A DNA stretch of 64,000 nt from Chaunax sp. Z400. Taxonomy: Eukaryota > Chordata > Actinopteri > Lophiiformes > Chaunacidae. The stretch lies in assembly GCA_037577475.1 (NCBI GenBank), contig CM075197.1, positions 26,388,150-26,452,149 on the forward strand. Direction: 5' to 3'. Both the position numbers and the translations under genes were made by a program. Shown one piece after another: positions 1-14,550 of the stretch. Under the pieces are notes generated by a model, which did no database searches, was not told where the DNA came from, and saw only the letters and a program-made list of their open reading frames with translations. How positions within the stretch are numbered: the first letter of the stretch is position 1; the number at the start of each line of letters is the position of its first letter.

Positions 1-1373
1 AACAGCCAATCACCTTAAGGCAGTCTTTGCAAGGTTTTACCTTCAGTCAAGTTTATCTTCTAATAGGTAGAAGATGGGGGCAAAAGGCAAATTGTGTTTC
101 ATTTGGTTGTCATTCACAAGCTGCTGCTCCATCCGTGATTATTTCCAAGGATATTATGTCCAAGAATGCAAGTGATGCTTGTGATCTTGTGGAGAAAGTT
201 TTTCAGGTTACCTTGGAGTGAAAGCTGTTTGGAGGAAAAGGCTTTCTTAGACTTTGAGATGCACTGTGTTTGAACATTGAGTAGTATTTACACTCCCCAA
301 ACCTTACCTGTTATGTAAAGTAACACATATCAATCCCGAAATTGGTTTTTGTCTTGATGCTTCAATTAGTAGCAACTTCATGTGTCATATCATATCATGC
401 CAAACACCTGCCTACCTTGGTTAGATGGGTCCACCGCCTTATATTTTTCTAGACACACAAAGCTTTTCTAAACAAAAAACATGTCTCAGCCTGGATCATC
501 AGACGTCTGACACCCCAACCAAAAGCATTGAGATTCCTCCGACACATCTACAGTTCTCATCACGTCGGGCCAAAGAAAAATGACATTCAAAGAGGAGCGA
601 GTGGGTAATGCATCTCTCACAATACAAGACCAAATGTCTACGGTTAAAATAGTGCACACACAAATGGGCAGGCAGCAAATGAGTGGTTCTTCAATACCCA
701 ACCATTTGCATTTAGATGGAAAATGGAACAAGGTTATTTTGACACCTGTGACCCAAAGGAGCAGCGACGGTCAAATATAAACCATTAAACAACGTCTCTT
801 CTGTCCTGATCATCAGGAGTGACCATGGTCATCTACGGTATTCACCATCCAAAAAGGTGGTGTTGTGTCTGATGTGACTCCAGGAAAAATACGGTCTCGT
901 TAAATAAATGCCACTCCAGACGATGTAAACAATCTACCTTTGCCCATAAATCTTCCTGTTCCTGTTCAGTCTTCGTGTCTATGGTGCTCTGAGGTCCGCC
1001 TCTGATGGGATGACCTTTCCATTTTTTTTGAAAAAAGAAATCATGCAGACCTCTGGGGCGAAGCTTTCCTTCACTTTATTTTATTATTCTTGAGATTTCC
1101 AGGCCGAGTTGACCGGCACAGTGAGGGATTTCTGAAGGGTGCGGTTGACCTTTTATATATCACTGCTGACCTGATGTGATCAGAAGCCACAGCGCCGTGA
1201 AGGACGAGTTTTGATCAGATTGATTGATGTGTCAACAGAGAATAGCAAAACAGAAGGAAGCCAGTTAGAAAAGAGATGGTACAGTGTGCACAATACATGT
1301 ATTCCACTTCTGGGCCTTGGAGAACCCTGACTGCAGTGGTCCCCACTCCGAGCCTCTAATCAATGGGATGAAA

Positions 1374-1560
1374 CTTGTGGTCTAAAGGCCCATTTATGCT
1401 CTACGTTAAAGATGGCTACGAATACGGACGGAGCCTTCCGTATGTCTTCTGCGCTCATTTTGTACGTATTTGTGCACATTATCGGAGAGCTTACGGATAC
1501 AGACGAGACGGACGAAACAGAGCAATACCAAAGGAAATGGTTGGGGGCAGTGTAGCTACG
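1374..1560 (+). mobile_element. Harbinger-like non-autonomous transposon fragment
   Basis: The sequence starting GGCCCATTTATGCTCTACG is repeated almost exactly at 32227, followed in both places by ACG-rich sequence (TACGTCTTCTGCG, CGGAGAGCTTACGGA, GACGAGACGGAC). Shared sequence fades after about 180 bp. The start resembles termini of PIF/Harbinger-type elements in fish genomes. That family name comes from memory of the motif and is tentative. No matching opposite terminus was found, so both copies appear truncated. Confidence 0.5.
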
Positions 1561-2265
1561 ATTCAAGCAAGGCACGACAAATGTGTACGGAAACAACGAA
1601 GAAGAAAAAAGTGAGAAAACTATGTATTTAATGACCTCATTATCACAACCTCCTCCGACCATCGCCATATTTGTTGTTGTTAAATCTTTTGACTCTTCAC
1701 TGCCCTCTTGTAGATGTATGAATGTGAACGTAAAGGACGTATGGAAGCATGTTAACAGAAACACTGCTTTAAATGGTATTGAAATTCTGTTGCATTGTCT
1801 CATTTTACTGCAAATTATTTCCTAAACACCTTCTTGGAAAATTAACAATACTGCATCATCATGTAGCGCAAACCAATCGTGATTTGTATGTGAAATAGAG
1901 GGGGGGGGGAATAATGAGTACTCAGTAGTTTTCAGATAATTGCAGTGGAAACTTGGTAAGCATTGGAAGAATAAATTTACTTGGTTACAACCACCTGGGT
2001 AGAAACAGGAGCCATTATCTGAGCTGCAATTATACTAGCAGCATCCAACCTGAGCAGAAATTGGACAGTTTGTGTTATTTATGGTTCACAGAGCTCCTGG
2101 CCTCCAGGGAGAAACTAACTGATGTGGGCATGATGTAAATGCAGAGTTAATAGAGCAGGGTGCTTAAGGAGGAAGTGTAAACACCAGGGCATTCAGCGAT
2201 GACCACACCACCACGGGAGCACGATGATGAATGCAGCTAATAGGCCGAGGCGGTTCTCATTGAAC

Positions 2266-2291
2266 CACACACACACACACAGACACACACA

Positions 2292-2325
<34 letters not shown>
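2266..2325 (+). repeat. (CA)n microsatellite with AGAC interruptions
   Basis: About 60 bp of CA dinucleotides with two CAGA interruptions near the 5' side. Confidence 0.95.
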
Positions 2326-2328
<3 letters not shown>

Positions 2329-3954
2329 GTTGTTCTCATAGGCAGCTGGTATCGATCCCACTGACACACGACTTCACCACCGCTTAAATGAGAGCAGTCA
2401 GTAGCGGAGCTGTCTCACACATGGCCCTGAGCGCTTCTGCAGTAGAATGGAAAGATGTTGAATGACTAAGAACGGAAAGAAAGAAGGTCATTTTAATGTG
2501 TGTTATTTTCTTGGAGAGATTTTTCTTCCTTTCATAAACTCCTTCAGCTCTTAAATGTCCCAGAAGAAAAATGGAGGACTTTTTACATTTGTTATTCCGA
2601 TGGTCATGACTTTTGACTTTAACAGATTTTTGACAAATTAAATGTCTTCTGAATAAATCAGACTTTGCACTTTGTTCTCTTGACATTGAGAAAAATCTTT
2701 CTGTGTTGGAAGCTGCATCTGAAAATGTCTAACTTTCTTACTTTTGGCCATTCAGAATGCAATAAACCTGCTAAATGACGAATAAACCAGGATTACTCTC
2801 AGATTACTCACATTATTTACAGGATTACTACTGGGTGGATTATCACTAAACTTGGGTCAGACGAAAGAACCCATTAAATGTTGGTGGGGTTGGATAAAGT
2901 AGTGGATCCAGGTCTTCCAATCCCACAGAGTCAAACATGCTGAGATGGAGCGAGATGAAAAGTCAGGCGATAACAAAAGTCAGATGGATTGTGTGGGAAC
3001 CATGAATGTTCATCCAGATTCTAATGGGATATATTCACCACTTTAGATTGGGGTGATGGACAGGACATAGCCTAGAGCTGCTAACATGGCTAAAGCTAAT
3101 ATAGCTGTTCTCATGTCTCCACAGACTGAAAAAAATAAGTTGTTTTGAGCAAAAGCACCATTTTGTGGTCATATTTGAGTCTTGAATCAAAGCTTATTCT
3201 ATCTACTGATGATGTGATGTCATAAAAAGCTGCTAAATGAACCTTGAGGTGAGATTTTCACATCAAATATACTTTTCTGTGTTAAATGATGAGACTAAAA
3301 ACTCCTCCCAGCTATAAAAGTCTTATTTCTATGTGTTCCACATCCAGAGGAAACTTCAATTATAGCCTCCTGCCAGACTGATGAATTAATATCCCGCCTG
3401 CTCCGTCTTATTGACAAGCACCTTCATTAATCACAAAACATACACACAATTCAGTCTCTATCTGCCACCAAGATAACAATGGCAGCGCTTTGTTAAATTC
3501 TCCTCACACTGTCTCCTCACTTCTCCTCCCTCTCCTCACCTTCAGCTTTTTTTCATTTTCTGCCTCAATGTCACTTGGAGGCTTGTTTTTTTTTTTTTTT
3601 CCTCCAGTCTGGACTTAAAGCCGTGAAGCTTCAGACGGGTTGAAGCCACAGAGCGGATCAATGTGCAGCAGCACCAGAGATCAGACTCCCCTCCAGAGGC
3701 TGAGACTCTCTGATATGGTCATTTGATCAAACGCCAGCAGAAAATATATAGAAATATATGGAATAATGAGAGAGGACACCTCTCACACCTAAAGCTCAGG
3801 GCTTCAGCAGAATGCTCTCTGTTTATTTGCAGTCACTGCAGCTCTGTGTTGGTTCCGGTCAACGTGTTTCCCAGTGAGGGAATACCTTTATACTCCTTAC
3901 ACACTTTCAAAAAATATACAATCAATACTGTGTCGTTTTTATTCTGTTATTGTA

Positions 3955-4130
3955 ATTTTGGAGAAATCTCTGGCACAAGAATTTCCTTTGGGATCAATAA
4001 AAGTTCTACCTTTATGTCTTATTCACTAATGTGTGAATAATAATAAACTTTATTTGTAGAACCTTTCATACATAAATTGTGAAAGAGTTTACATGCTAAA
4101 AATTACAAAAAAGATCTTAAAAAAGTAATA
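3955..4130 (+). mobile_element. LINE-type 3' tail plus adjoining interspersed repeat
   Basis: A segment ending TTTGGGATCAATAAAAG is typical of 3' ends of fish non-LTR retrotransposons. It is followed directly by AATAATAATAAACTTTATTTGTAG and an A-rich stretch. The second part resembles the repeat whose hallmark is CAAAGTGCTTCACA, seen again at 35020-35110 and 39700-39800. No coding sequence of the parent element remains. Confidence 0.45.
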
Positions 4131-4289
4131 AAAAATAAAGGTGGAATGTGTAAAAACAGACGATTACAGTAATGAGAGCAAACAAAATGAGAATAAAAAC
4201 AAAATACAGAATAATCATTCAAATTAAATTAATAGCAAAGATGAAATACATAAAAACCAAGCAAAAAACAAATTTTTTTTTTGTGCTAC

Positions 4290-4390
4290 ATAATTTACTA
4301 CCTCCACAAAGGAGGTCATGTTTTCACCACCATCTGTTTGTCTGTTACCATGGATACTCTTAATGGATTTTCATGAACCATGATGGGAGA
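4290..4390 (-). repeat. Copy of a dispersed TGTT-tailed repeat family
   Basis: CCTCCACAAAGGAGGTCATG followed by TTTTCACCACCATCTGTTTGTCTGTTA is one end of a repeat also visible near 18600, 21330, 24490, 24775, 29880, 34195, 48340, 48720, 57655 and 60093. Other copies carry AATCCTGCTAACAAACAAAC or its complement. Its class is not certain. Confidence 0.5.
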
Positions 4391-4536
4391 GTTGTCAGAG
4401 CATTTGTCAGAGAAGAACCTGTTCCAAAAAACGATAACGTTGGCTTGAGCTGGAAAAAGAGTGAGGTGCTTTTATTTACAGGAGAGAGAAAAAAACGCCC
4501 TTGTGATCTACAGCTACTTTAAAACTCTGGAGTGGG

Positions 4537-4570
4537 CTTCTTCTTCTTCTTCTTCTTCTTCTTCTTCTTT
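4537..4570 (+). repeat. (TTC)n microsatellite
   Basis: A run of about 11 TTC units, followed by a unique-looking segment that could be the end of a retroposon. Confidence 0.9.
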
Positions 4571-6079
4571 GAGGTTTTACGGCAGCTGGAATCCAAGGAG
4601 TTGCCTTACTGCCATCTGCTGGATTAGTTTTCTCCCATAATTTAGCTAACCTCCGGTCAGGTTAGAGAGGGCTTTGACCAGAACACGCACACACGTACCT
4701 ACGACATCGCGCCGCACTCGTCCCTGCACGAACACCGCACACACACAATTTGATAATATTTTACAGATTTTTAGGAGACGGATGAAATTCAAAATACAAT
4801 GAACCCTCATGGCACTAATGTAATAAATATTCACGTTATTTATGTTTTGTAGTGTTTGCTATTAACTGATGCGAATGCTGCACATCCTGGCTCCCGGTAG
4901 CGACTCAGGAACTCAATGTGGGGCGTCCTGTTTCCTCCGAGGCGAGGTGTGAGGCTCCCGACTGTTTGAACATGAAGAAACGAGGATGTTCACAAGCCGT
5001 CAACAAGATGCTGCTGATCTGACTGCATCCTGCTGAGAGCTATCTGACGGAGGGCCCCCCGGCAGAGACCAGCGCTACACGTTAGTGAGTGTCTGATGGG
5101 CTCATTTGTCTATAAGCCTGTCATCTTTTCACACTTGATTTGCTATTCTTCAGGTTTTGGATATAAGACTGCATATGTGAGACGTTAGAAATATAAATTA
5201 ATTTTGCAGTGAGGAGAAACTCTCTTTCCTATAGGTGGTTAAAAGTTTCATCCCGACTCAAAGCGACCACTTACAGGCAGAGATATTTAATCTGTGCAAC
5301 TAGGCTGAAGAATCCCAGAGGAATTTACTGAAGGGGCACAAAGGAAGCACACAAAAGAAAATGCTCACAATGGTCCATAAATTTCTCAGCAGTAAACAGC
5401 TCGGGGAGGCCTCATCCCAAATTCATCCATCAACACCACCTCTGCTGCAGAGTGCACAACATGTGGCCCCAGACCGGCCGATCAATAGGACCTGTTAGCG
5501 CAGAAACGCCTGCATTTACCTGAGTACAACAGGTTCAGGTGCTTTAGAACATCGACTTGTTTTGGGGGTATTATGTACAGCAAGCCTGCTGTTTAATGAC
5601 ACTGTGGTGCGGTTGTGTTCGAGGTGGATCATCTCACGAGGCGAACTGTCCTAGATTTTTAAAAATGCTGTGTGACCTTGATTTCTCCAGGAGAGAAACC
5701 TACAGAGCTCTCATTTATCTCCTGAAGCCTAAAGGAAAAGCTGCACTTTGTGTTGGAGGAGTTTGATGTGGTTTAGTGTGAATACTGGTGAGTGAGGAGT
5801 GACCTCACTCTATTTTATTCAGAGGCGAAAAACAGATCCCATCTACAGATCCGCTCTACGCAAAGACCGAACAATCCCACATATGTCCGACGAACTCTTA
5901 CCGTACAGCGACTGACTAAAGATCACCACCTATGAATAATTTTGTTGGTTCAGCAGATCAGGATTAGAATCTGGACCCAGTTTCAGACACCCAAGGCAGA
6001 TCAGGTGCTTCTCAGGGATGTAATTCTCTGGGGTCTGCTTCAAACAAGGCAGGAAAACCTCTGCTAGCAAACACACTTC

Positions 6080-6193
6080 TTCTTCTTTGGCCCCAAAAAA
6101 GCTTTAAAACCGATCTTTATTGACAAAAGTCGATATCCGGACCTGTCCAGGCGGAGGAATGCGCTCTTCCCCACTGTGGGACTAATAAAGGGA

Positions 6194-6224
<31 letters not shown>

Positions 6225-6480
6225 GTTTTACCTCACTTTGCCAGCATTTCTTTTCCTTAGGCTGCTCCCGATGCGTGGTCACCACAGCAGATTTTTCCAT
6301 CCGCATTGGGGATCTGGCACAGATCCTGATGCAATCCTCCCTGTTTATCCGGGCTTGGGACCAGCACCAAAGGCTGGGATGAGTACTGGGGTGCAGTATC
6401 TTGCTCAAGATCACTTCAGCATGTGTTGACTGAAGGGGCTGGGTATCGAACCACCAAACTTTGGATGAGTAGACAACCAC
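6080..6480 (+). mobile_element. Retroposon 3' end with (TTATC)n tail and adjoining repeat
   Basis: GGGACTAATAAAGG followed by five or more TTATC units at 6186-6222 is the layout of a LINE or SINE 3' tail. The next 250 bases include GTTTATCCGGGCTTGGGACC, CAGTATCTTGCTCAAG and GGTATCGAACCACC, phrases that I recall as recurrent in teleost interspersed repeats. No intact coding region remains. Confidence 0.5.
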
Positions 6481-8415
6481 AGCTGCCCCACACCTCATTT
6501 TACCAGCATACATGAGCTAAAACAGTTTATGATGGCGTTAATTTGTCCCACCTTTAATTACAAAGACTTGTGACCTCATTTGTTTGACAGGTTTTAGGTT
6601 TTAGTCTTCATTCTTTACTGTCGCTGTCAGAAGGGCTCTTATATCAGCAGAAAATAACGCTGGGAGCTCCAGCCCACAGCTCCACTATCTTCTAATTCAC
6701 TGTCTATGTGCCGCCTCCAGGCTCTCTATACCTGATGATATCACAAGTCTGAGTCTTCCTCTCCGGTTTCTGGCTTCGGAAGAATCATTCAGAGTCACAT
6801 GTATTGATCTGACTGCACAAGAGTTCAGGAATAACATCAGGAAAACTTAAACATGTGTCTCTCCTTGGATTTATGAACCAGCTCTCACTGATAAAAACAC
6901 TGTTGCCTTACACTGTGTGCAAAACCGACAGGAAGAGAAAATGAGCCGTCGCTCCTTGAGAATTCACTTTATCAGACACTTCGTCCGGCAAACCACCGCG
7001 AGGAACCTGCTAAAGAAAAAAATAAAGAATTTTTGATCTGAAATGGCAGAAAAATTTCCCCTTTAAGGTTAAATCTCTTTGTTTTTCCTCAACAAGCCAG
7101 GAGAAGATAAGAAATAATTAAATGCAGCGTGACAGTCTGGAGCAAACAAAAACAGATTCAGGAGGAAAAGGACTCATGAATAATTCAAAATGTTGGTCTT
7201 TGAGCAAACGCTGCTTTATAATGAAGTATGAGTGTAAGAAAATAAAGCTGCCAAGAACGCGTTCATACTGACAATGTTTGAGTCAATTAAAAAACAGGCG
7301 TGAATGTGCAGGAAGGAGGCGACAAAAATCTGATTTTAAGATTCTAATTCGATAAAACAAAGGTTTGTGGGTAGAAAAATGGTTTGTTTTGAATCTTCTG
7401 ACACTGATGAACTGCTGTAATTATAATCCTGTTCCTCTTTGAAACGAAGCAAATAAAAAAGAATTAGAGGGGGTCTATAGAGAGGAATAAGGGAAGAAGA
7501 CCTCAGTAGAATGGACATGATGGAGTGTGAACATCCGTCCTGAACGGCTTTGTAATACTGTATCCTTCAGCTTGACTTTGAATAGTCTTGAATGAAATGA
7601 AGTGTTTGCCTTCTCAGGTACTATTCTGAGGTAAACCTTATTCCTTGGTGCTGCTATAAAACTTTCTTCATGCTCATCATCCATTTACCGTCCTCTGAGT
7701 TACCACACATACAGCATTAGCACGAAACTTCTCCAGGTACCTCGGTAGGATCGCCGTATTGACCTTGCAGTAAGCAACACCATTTATCTTGATTAAGCCT
7801 CAATATTTGGATGACCTCAGCCATCAAAGTGTCATTGAACATTAGTCCTGGTGCTCTGCATATGAACAAAATATGGAGGTCTGCCCGGAGAAAACGGGAT
7901 TTGAAATACTTATCCCTGTGACCACAGCGTCTTCTCCTCACTCTGTAGATCAATATCATTGATTGGTCCCCGCCGCTCTGAAGGGAATTAGCATTTCAAA
8001 AGAAACTCCAGCTACAACTGTGAAATTCAATCGACCGCAGGGTTTCTCCATCAAACGTGAAACTCGTCTAAGCCTTGACCCGTGATCTCAGCAGAGACTG
8101 ATTGGACCAAACGCTATGCAGCCTGGTCGGAGAGGAAACCTCGACATTATGAAGTCCTGGTTGTGAAATCTCAGCTGTATGTACAAACAGGGTGTTGATG
8201 CAGCTGCACTGCCTTTATCCCTTTGACCTCGGCTAAATTGCTCTTATTTCCCATGGTTCAGGAAGTCGGGCCCCTCCTGATAACTGAAATTAGATGTCAG
8301 AGTCTCTCTTGTGATGCAGAGTCATAACTTGCTGTATATTGCTTTTACTTGGTTTGCAACCTCGACCAAAAGCTCCCAACATCATTAGAGTTTTATTGCT
8401 TCTAGGAGGATCCTA

Positions 8416-8437
8416 CAGAAGAAGAAGAAGAAGAAGA
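8416..8437 (+). repeat. (GAA)n microsatellite
   Basis: Seven GAA units. Confidence 0.85.
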
Positions 8438-10404
8438 TGGCTCACTGGACGTTTTCTGGGCAACAAACAGTGGCCAAAGTCTGTTTTTCTCTTTTAAATC
8501 TTGTGTTTTTGAGTTTCTGTAATGAGCAACCTGTAAAAAAAAAGCTAGATAATACTAATACTTCATATGTTTAAAACCTGACATTGACGATTTTAGATGA
8601 CATTGTGAAAATTTGATATTCCAGGTTGCATTCACAACCTGCAATAAATAGTGGAAAATCTTAATAATCCACAAATTCCTCTTCATCTCTGTGCCGTCAG
8701 GTCACCTCTAAATCAAACCCCTCAGACCTGTGACACCACTGTCCTTAATGTCATTTGACTTAGTGTGGGTGATGCTTGTTCCTTTGTTCAACATACTTGA
8801 CCAGCCATCAGGCTATTGTTGTTCCTAATGTTGGTAACAACCTTCCCCTTGATAAAAAAAACAACATGTTTTCACAGATAAGCAAGAACAGTGGCGTAAT
8901 GAGCCGTCTAGTGAAAAGAGGTGTAACCTTTTTAAACCTTTTCTTAATTATTTACCTGTTTAGAGTCACACTAAGAAAAAAAAAAGAACAAAAATGAACA
9001 TTTCAAAAAGCCAAAGGAGAATTAGTGTCATGTTGGGTGAATTTGAGAATTTTATATCAAATGAAAAATCTAAGATCTAAAAGGGCGCAACTGGGTTTGC
9101 ATTTTGACACTGGAGAGCACGCTAACAACACCTAGGGCAAAATGGCATAGAGATAAGCATGGTCAGACTTAAAAATATGTGACAACAAGAGGAGGCTGTT
9201 GGCTGGCTGTTGTTTTTTTAAATATTTTGTTCAAAACGTTCAAAATCGTATGACCAAAATTAGTTTTGGCACTTCTGTAAAATCTGAAAAATTTCACTTG
9301 CATCCCTTTGACATCAAGCCCTAATATAGACTGATAAATATTCATTTGGATCACTGCTGTATGACATCACCAGATAACGAATAAAACACTTACCGTAATG
9401 CAGATAATATAAAGACCTGTACCTCTAATGCAGCTTGTAGTATGCACTTTTTGCACCATACTTGTACGCTCTTAAACATTGTTCATGCTGTATATGTTAA
9501 CAGAAGGAGCAGAGATGCACTTTCATATGTCCTTATTAAAGGTTAATTCACCTGAAGTGCACCACACTCTACAGTGTTTTATATACTTCTGCCCTGGGAT
9601 GTGAGTGCATATAAAAAGGCTTGGTGGTACGACAGATGTAGGTGCTGGTCTTCCATACATAAAACACTAGCGATGATGATATCGGTCTGAGTAGCGATAT
9701 AGAGGCTGTTATTTTTAGAAAATAAAGAGTTTTATTATCCACTGATCTGTTAACGACAGCTGGTCAATTACATACCAACAGAAAAAAAGTGGTTTGGTTC
9801 CCATTCAGCATATTAAACTTTGAATAAAGGTGTTTTTGTCCAAAGGCTGCCCGCCCTCTCCTCAGCGTCTGTATCCTGGATGACTCATCACAGACTCATT
9901 ATTAGATAACATTTAGGTATTTCATCAAATTATTCATTCAAAGTGTAGAAATTGCCTTTTCATTGTGTTCCTCTGCTGTGGTTCACCCACTGAGACGTGC
10001 AGTAATATGTAAAGACAGGCTCTGCCATCACAGAGTGTCCTCTTAATTCAGGCTGATTCCCCACCTGAAGCACCGTGTTCCTGCAGACGAGCAGTGACAG
10101 TCCTGGAAGTGAGCTGACATCTCCAGGTCACATACCCCACTTTTACCTCCTAAGAGCCCATTTGAAGAGCATGTTTTTTCCCAAATGCATTTTTTTGGGC
10201 TGAATACAAAGATTTTTGTTGAAGAAAATGCACTTTGTCGACAGGCTAGTAGTGGCTTAGGCATCGTTGCTTCTTAAAGATTCACAGGTGGTTGGTCTAA
10301 AATCTGTACTAAAGTCAGTGGATACTAATTAGGCTTAAATAAAAAGATCACAGTTTTAGAAATTTAGATTTTATTTTCTTTCTACCAGAGTCACATGAAG
10401 GGAT

Positions 10405-10870
10405 TGACACTAGGGTTGGGTACCGTTCACATATATTCCCAATATTTTCCCCGTAAATAATATCCAACTACGACAACATACATGGTTTAATACTCAGTTT
10501 TCACACAAACTAAAAATCTCATAATGTTTTAGTGTTCTAAGTAGCATGTTGGGAAGGATCTTTGGATGGAGTGTTGGCTAAGTCATACACAAGCAGAGCG
10601 CTGGCGGCAGGCGTGCTAACAGCTGGTACTTCTGTCTAATACAGGCCACTCCTCAGCTTTGCATTCACGATAGGTATTGCAGTAAGTGTTGCCTGAATTG
10701 TGTGTAGCTTCACTTACTTCTTTATTGTCTCACCAAGATAAGGTACCAAAATTTGGCACCAATTAATTTAATGTGAATCGGTACTCTGTTGTGCAATTAT
10801 AATTCGGCTGGTACCTTTTAAAAAGTACTGAGTATTGTACCCACAGTAATTGATACCCGTTTTATAGCAA
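10405..10870. mobile_element. Degenerate DNA-transposon-like remnant
   Basis: It begins ACTAGGGTTGGGTACCGTT and, towards the other end, carries repeated GGTAC-containing phrases (AAGGTACCAAAATTTGGCACC, CGGTACTCTG, GGTACCTTTTAAAAAGTAC). This pattern matches short non-autonomous elements common in fish whose ends read TAGGGTTGGGTA. No open reading frame is present, and target duplications are not clear. Confidence 0.4.
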
Positions 10871-12367
10871 CGTGACACACCTTCATTGTTAGCCTATCAT
10901 CTTGCTGCTGTCTTTTTAAATATGATGCTCTCTTAACCTTCTAGCTCATCCATGAGGCTGTTATTCATGCCATCCACCTCCCCATTACCCCCCAGTCTTC
11001 ACAGATTCACCAGTTTCATCAATTCATCAGCCTCATCGGTCTCAGCAGAGTCATCAGCCGCCGCCACCACAACCAGTGTCTGGACTCCATGGGGGGATTT
11101 ATCCCTCCCATAATGCTGAAATACACAATTATCTTTACTTTATTCACTAGTCTCTCCTAATTGAAATGTTACAGGTTATGGGTCACTGTCTATATATCGT
11201 GGTTTCATACATAAGCTGTAGTAAAGAGGAGAAAGTCAGTGGATTGGCTGACATTTATCTGGTTCACTGGTTCATTAAATGTGAGGGTTTTGTCTTGATG
11301 CTTGTGGGCTCATGACCATATGAAGACTTCAGCATAAAAATTTTTTAATTTTCCTAATGTCCAGTAATAGCAACTGTAATGTTAACACCCTCCAACATCC
11401 CCACCTTGAAGAGCTTAAACTGGGACAATAAAGTTAAATCTGAAAACAGCAGAGACCGTAGAGAATCAGATGAGCAGCGCGGCATTCTTTCTTCTTCATC
11501 CCAATTATCAGACTGAAAGCTGTCAGAAATGTGCAGCTGAGCTATTGATCTGTTTATTCAAATCTTTTCCGTTCTCACAGCATCTATTAGCGCTGCCTGC
11601 CTTTCTCTGTCTTTCTCATGCCACAGCAGGGGTAGAACAGTGGAGGTCATTGACGTCACGAAGGTCCAAGGACCATCGGGGGCTAGCATCAGAGCAGACT
11701 TTCCTCTAACTGCTGAAAGCATCTATTATGGGCTCTGTTTCTATGCCAGTCTGCTGAATAGTAGATGACCATGTTTATTAATACATACGGATGTTGAGAT
11801 CATCAGAGTGATGAAATACATGAGGGACAGCATGCCCTCCCTGAAAATGTAATGAATGGGAAAATTCAACAAAACAGCTTCAACGTGTACTTGAGTCATT
11901 TAATGGCAAATCCTGCACCTCATTGTTAAAATCCACATTTTTCTGCTTCCCATTCCTCATAAATCATATTTAAATTTCTGTTTAATGTGCATAAACCACA
12001 TTAGAGTTATTACACTGCCCAATCACATTTAAATCTATTGAGACATGGCTTAATTTAAATGCATTATAATCTCTCTGACACACCATTCAATACTGGATCA
12101 GTTCTCCCACACTGCAGGATCAGTAATCAAATTACTGATATAATAATCATAGCGACTAATTAGCACATTGTGTTTTATTATGTCTTTTATGATTAATATG
12201 ATTTTATGATAATGTCTGGATAAAAACGACACAATGACATCCACAAAAAATCTGATCTGGATCCAAGTCATATTCTGGATCTGGTGATCCAGGATGTTTA
12301 ACTTTATAGGGCTCACGGAAAATTCACTACTGTGAGATAACAAATAATAATGATACAGACTGAATGA

Positions 12368-12470
12368 AGGCCCCGTTTACACGACAACGTTTCTGCTGCA
12401 AACAGAAGTTTTTTTCTTTCAGTCCCTGAAAACGCTGTTTTCGTGTAAACAGACGGCCAAAACACAACAA
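12368..12470 (+). mobile_element. Short hAT-like non-autonomous element fragment
   Basis: GGCCCCGTTTACACGACAAC at the start and a later TTTTCGTGTAAACAGACGG form a partial inverted pair. The first phrase recurs at 60362 with two differences. Both copies lack coding capacity. Confidence 0.45.
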
Positions 12471-14550
12471 AAGTTTATCTAAGGGCAGGTTTTCATGGTA
12501 TATGAGTCATATTATGAGGGTCAAACTATTGTGGGACTATTGGTTTAAGGTGTAATGACATAATGGGGAAACTGCCACTGACAATAAGGGGACCCCGGCC
12601 ATAAGATAATGCTGTTGGGGGCCCTCGACATGGAAAAGATTGGGAGTCCTTGTTCTATCTAGAGCAAGATAGTAAAAGCCTCTTATTTAATGATCATCAA
12701 AATGTTTGTAAAGATGGAGAGTACATTCTAACTCAAGGAAAATCAGACCGACAGATCAGACTGAACAAAGTATCAATAGCTGGTGTTTTCCTGTTGGGTT
12801 AAAAAGAACTATTAATATTACAGATCTCTGCATTTCCAGGAGTGAAAGAACCTTTATGCCACAGTTGTTTGCATGCTTTCTCCTCTGGGATTACTCCACA
12901 AAAAGCTGTAAATATGCAAAGCAGATTAATTAGTTTCCCAAGGTCACTTCTACAGAAAAGCCTCCATGTGTTACTAAATCAATGGTGTGATACACAAAAT
13001 GTAGATGAGTGAATATCTGCAGATGAGTTGCTGCACAGGTTTTATTGATATTTGCTCAGGAGCTAGCGAGGATCTGTGTGAGGCTTAATTTGGCCAAAAA
13101 GTATTTCTGTTTAATCCACAGCCTTAGAAAAAAACAAGGTTAGAAGGCTGGAATTGTTAGAGCATCTTAGTTCTGGTGGCTTAAACCGGAGGGAGTGAAC
13201 GCTGCACCTCAAAGTCTTCAGCTCATTTGAATCCCGTTCCTCAAACCTCTGGCATACCTACGAACTGAAAACAAGCCTTATTAGCTCTAATCCCTCACAA
13301 CCTTCTGTGTTTGTATCATCAGATAGGATTAGACCGATACATGTTTATGAACCAGTATCCTGGCTCTTATACCAACCGGTCAGATCATCCACCTGTGATA
13401 TGACAACTTCCTCTTTGAACTTCCTCACAGGGGCAGTCTGGGAAACCGGCAGCTACATTTGAATTACACATCATTTTTACATTTTTCAAAAGTCTTGTAT
13501 GAAAACAAGAGCATCCGTAGATCGCAAACCTCCATCAACCTGGTTAGCATGTCCTTGCCGAGGCTCCATCACATCCCAAACCAATTACCCTGGAGAGGAA
13601 GTGGGTTATAAATGTATTATTATGGATTTATAATCAGGTAACATAATAATCCTTTTTGAAACAGGAACACCAAACTAGTTAACAGGAAACGAACACAACA
13701 GGAGGGTTAAATATATCCTTAACATCATATTCAGGGTGGGGGACCCCGAACGCTGACATGTCATACTCCTCCAAGTAGGAAGTCATAAAAAGTCAGGAAA
13801 TCTGACAACTCACCTGCTGTACAGCCTACTAACTGTTTAATTTTCATTATCGTGTCGGACAATCAGATTTAAGTTATCTGGAGATATCAACAAGGGGAAG
13901 CTTAAAAATGCCAATATTAGCATTCTAATTAGGACCGAAATTAATTTCTCCAGCATCGATTCATCTGCAGGTTGTGCCGTCCAGTTTCCTTTCCTTCATT
14001 TACATCATCAATGCTGGCCTTTCTTCCACAATGGTGGAGGAGCCTCCCCTCAAAAGCTCTGCTTTGTCGGCTTAAACACGTCTTTAAAGGGGGGAATTCA
14101 AACATGGATGAACATTTTTTTTGTCACACTAGAAAACAGCCAGATTTTGATATTTAACGTCCACTGTTGTTTACCTACAACCATTTTTTCAGCCACATTT
14201 TACCAATCTACTGTTGTTAATTTATGGTCCCAGTTGCTTTGCAAATATCCTGAATTTACAACTGAGTGATGAAGAGTATTTGATTGTGCTGTACTTTCCG
14301 AACAACACCCTGGATAACAAGATGAGATCATCACTGACAGAAAAACAGCTCCACTATCTCTTATGTGAATGACCTTATCAGTGTCTAAGTATTTAAATGG
14401 TTATATACTGTATATAGTAGGGAGGATTCTAGGGGTAAGTATATCCAATAAGGCGCCATAGCGGGAGTATATGGGCTACTATATGCATTGTTTCCTGGTG
14501 AATCAATTAACACAAAAAATGTTTGTTTTGTCCAACAAAAACCTAAAACT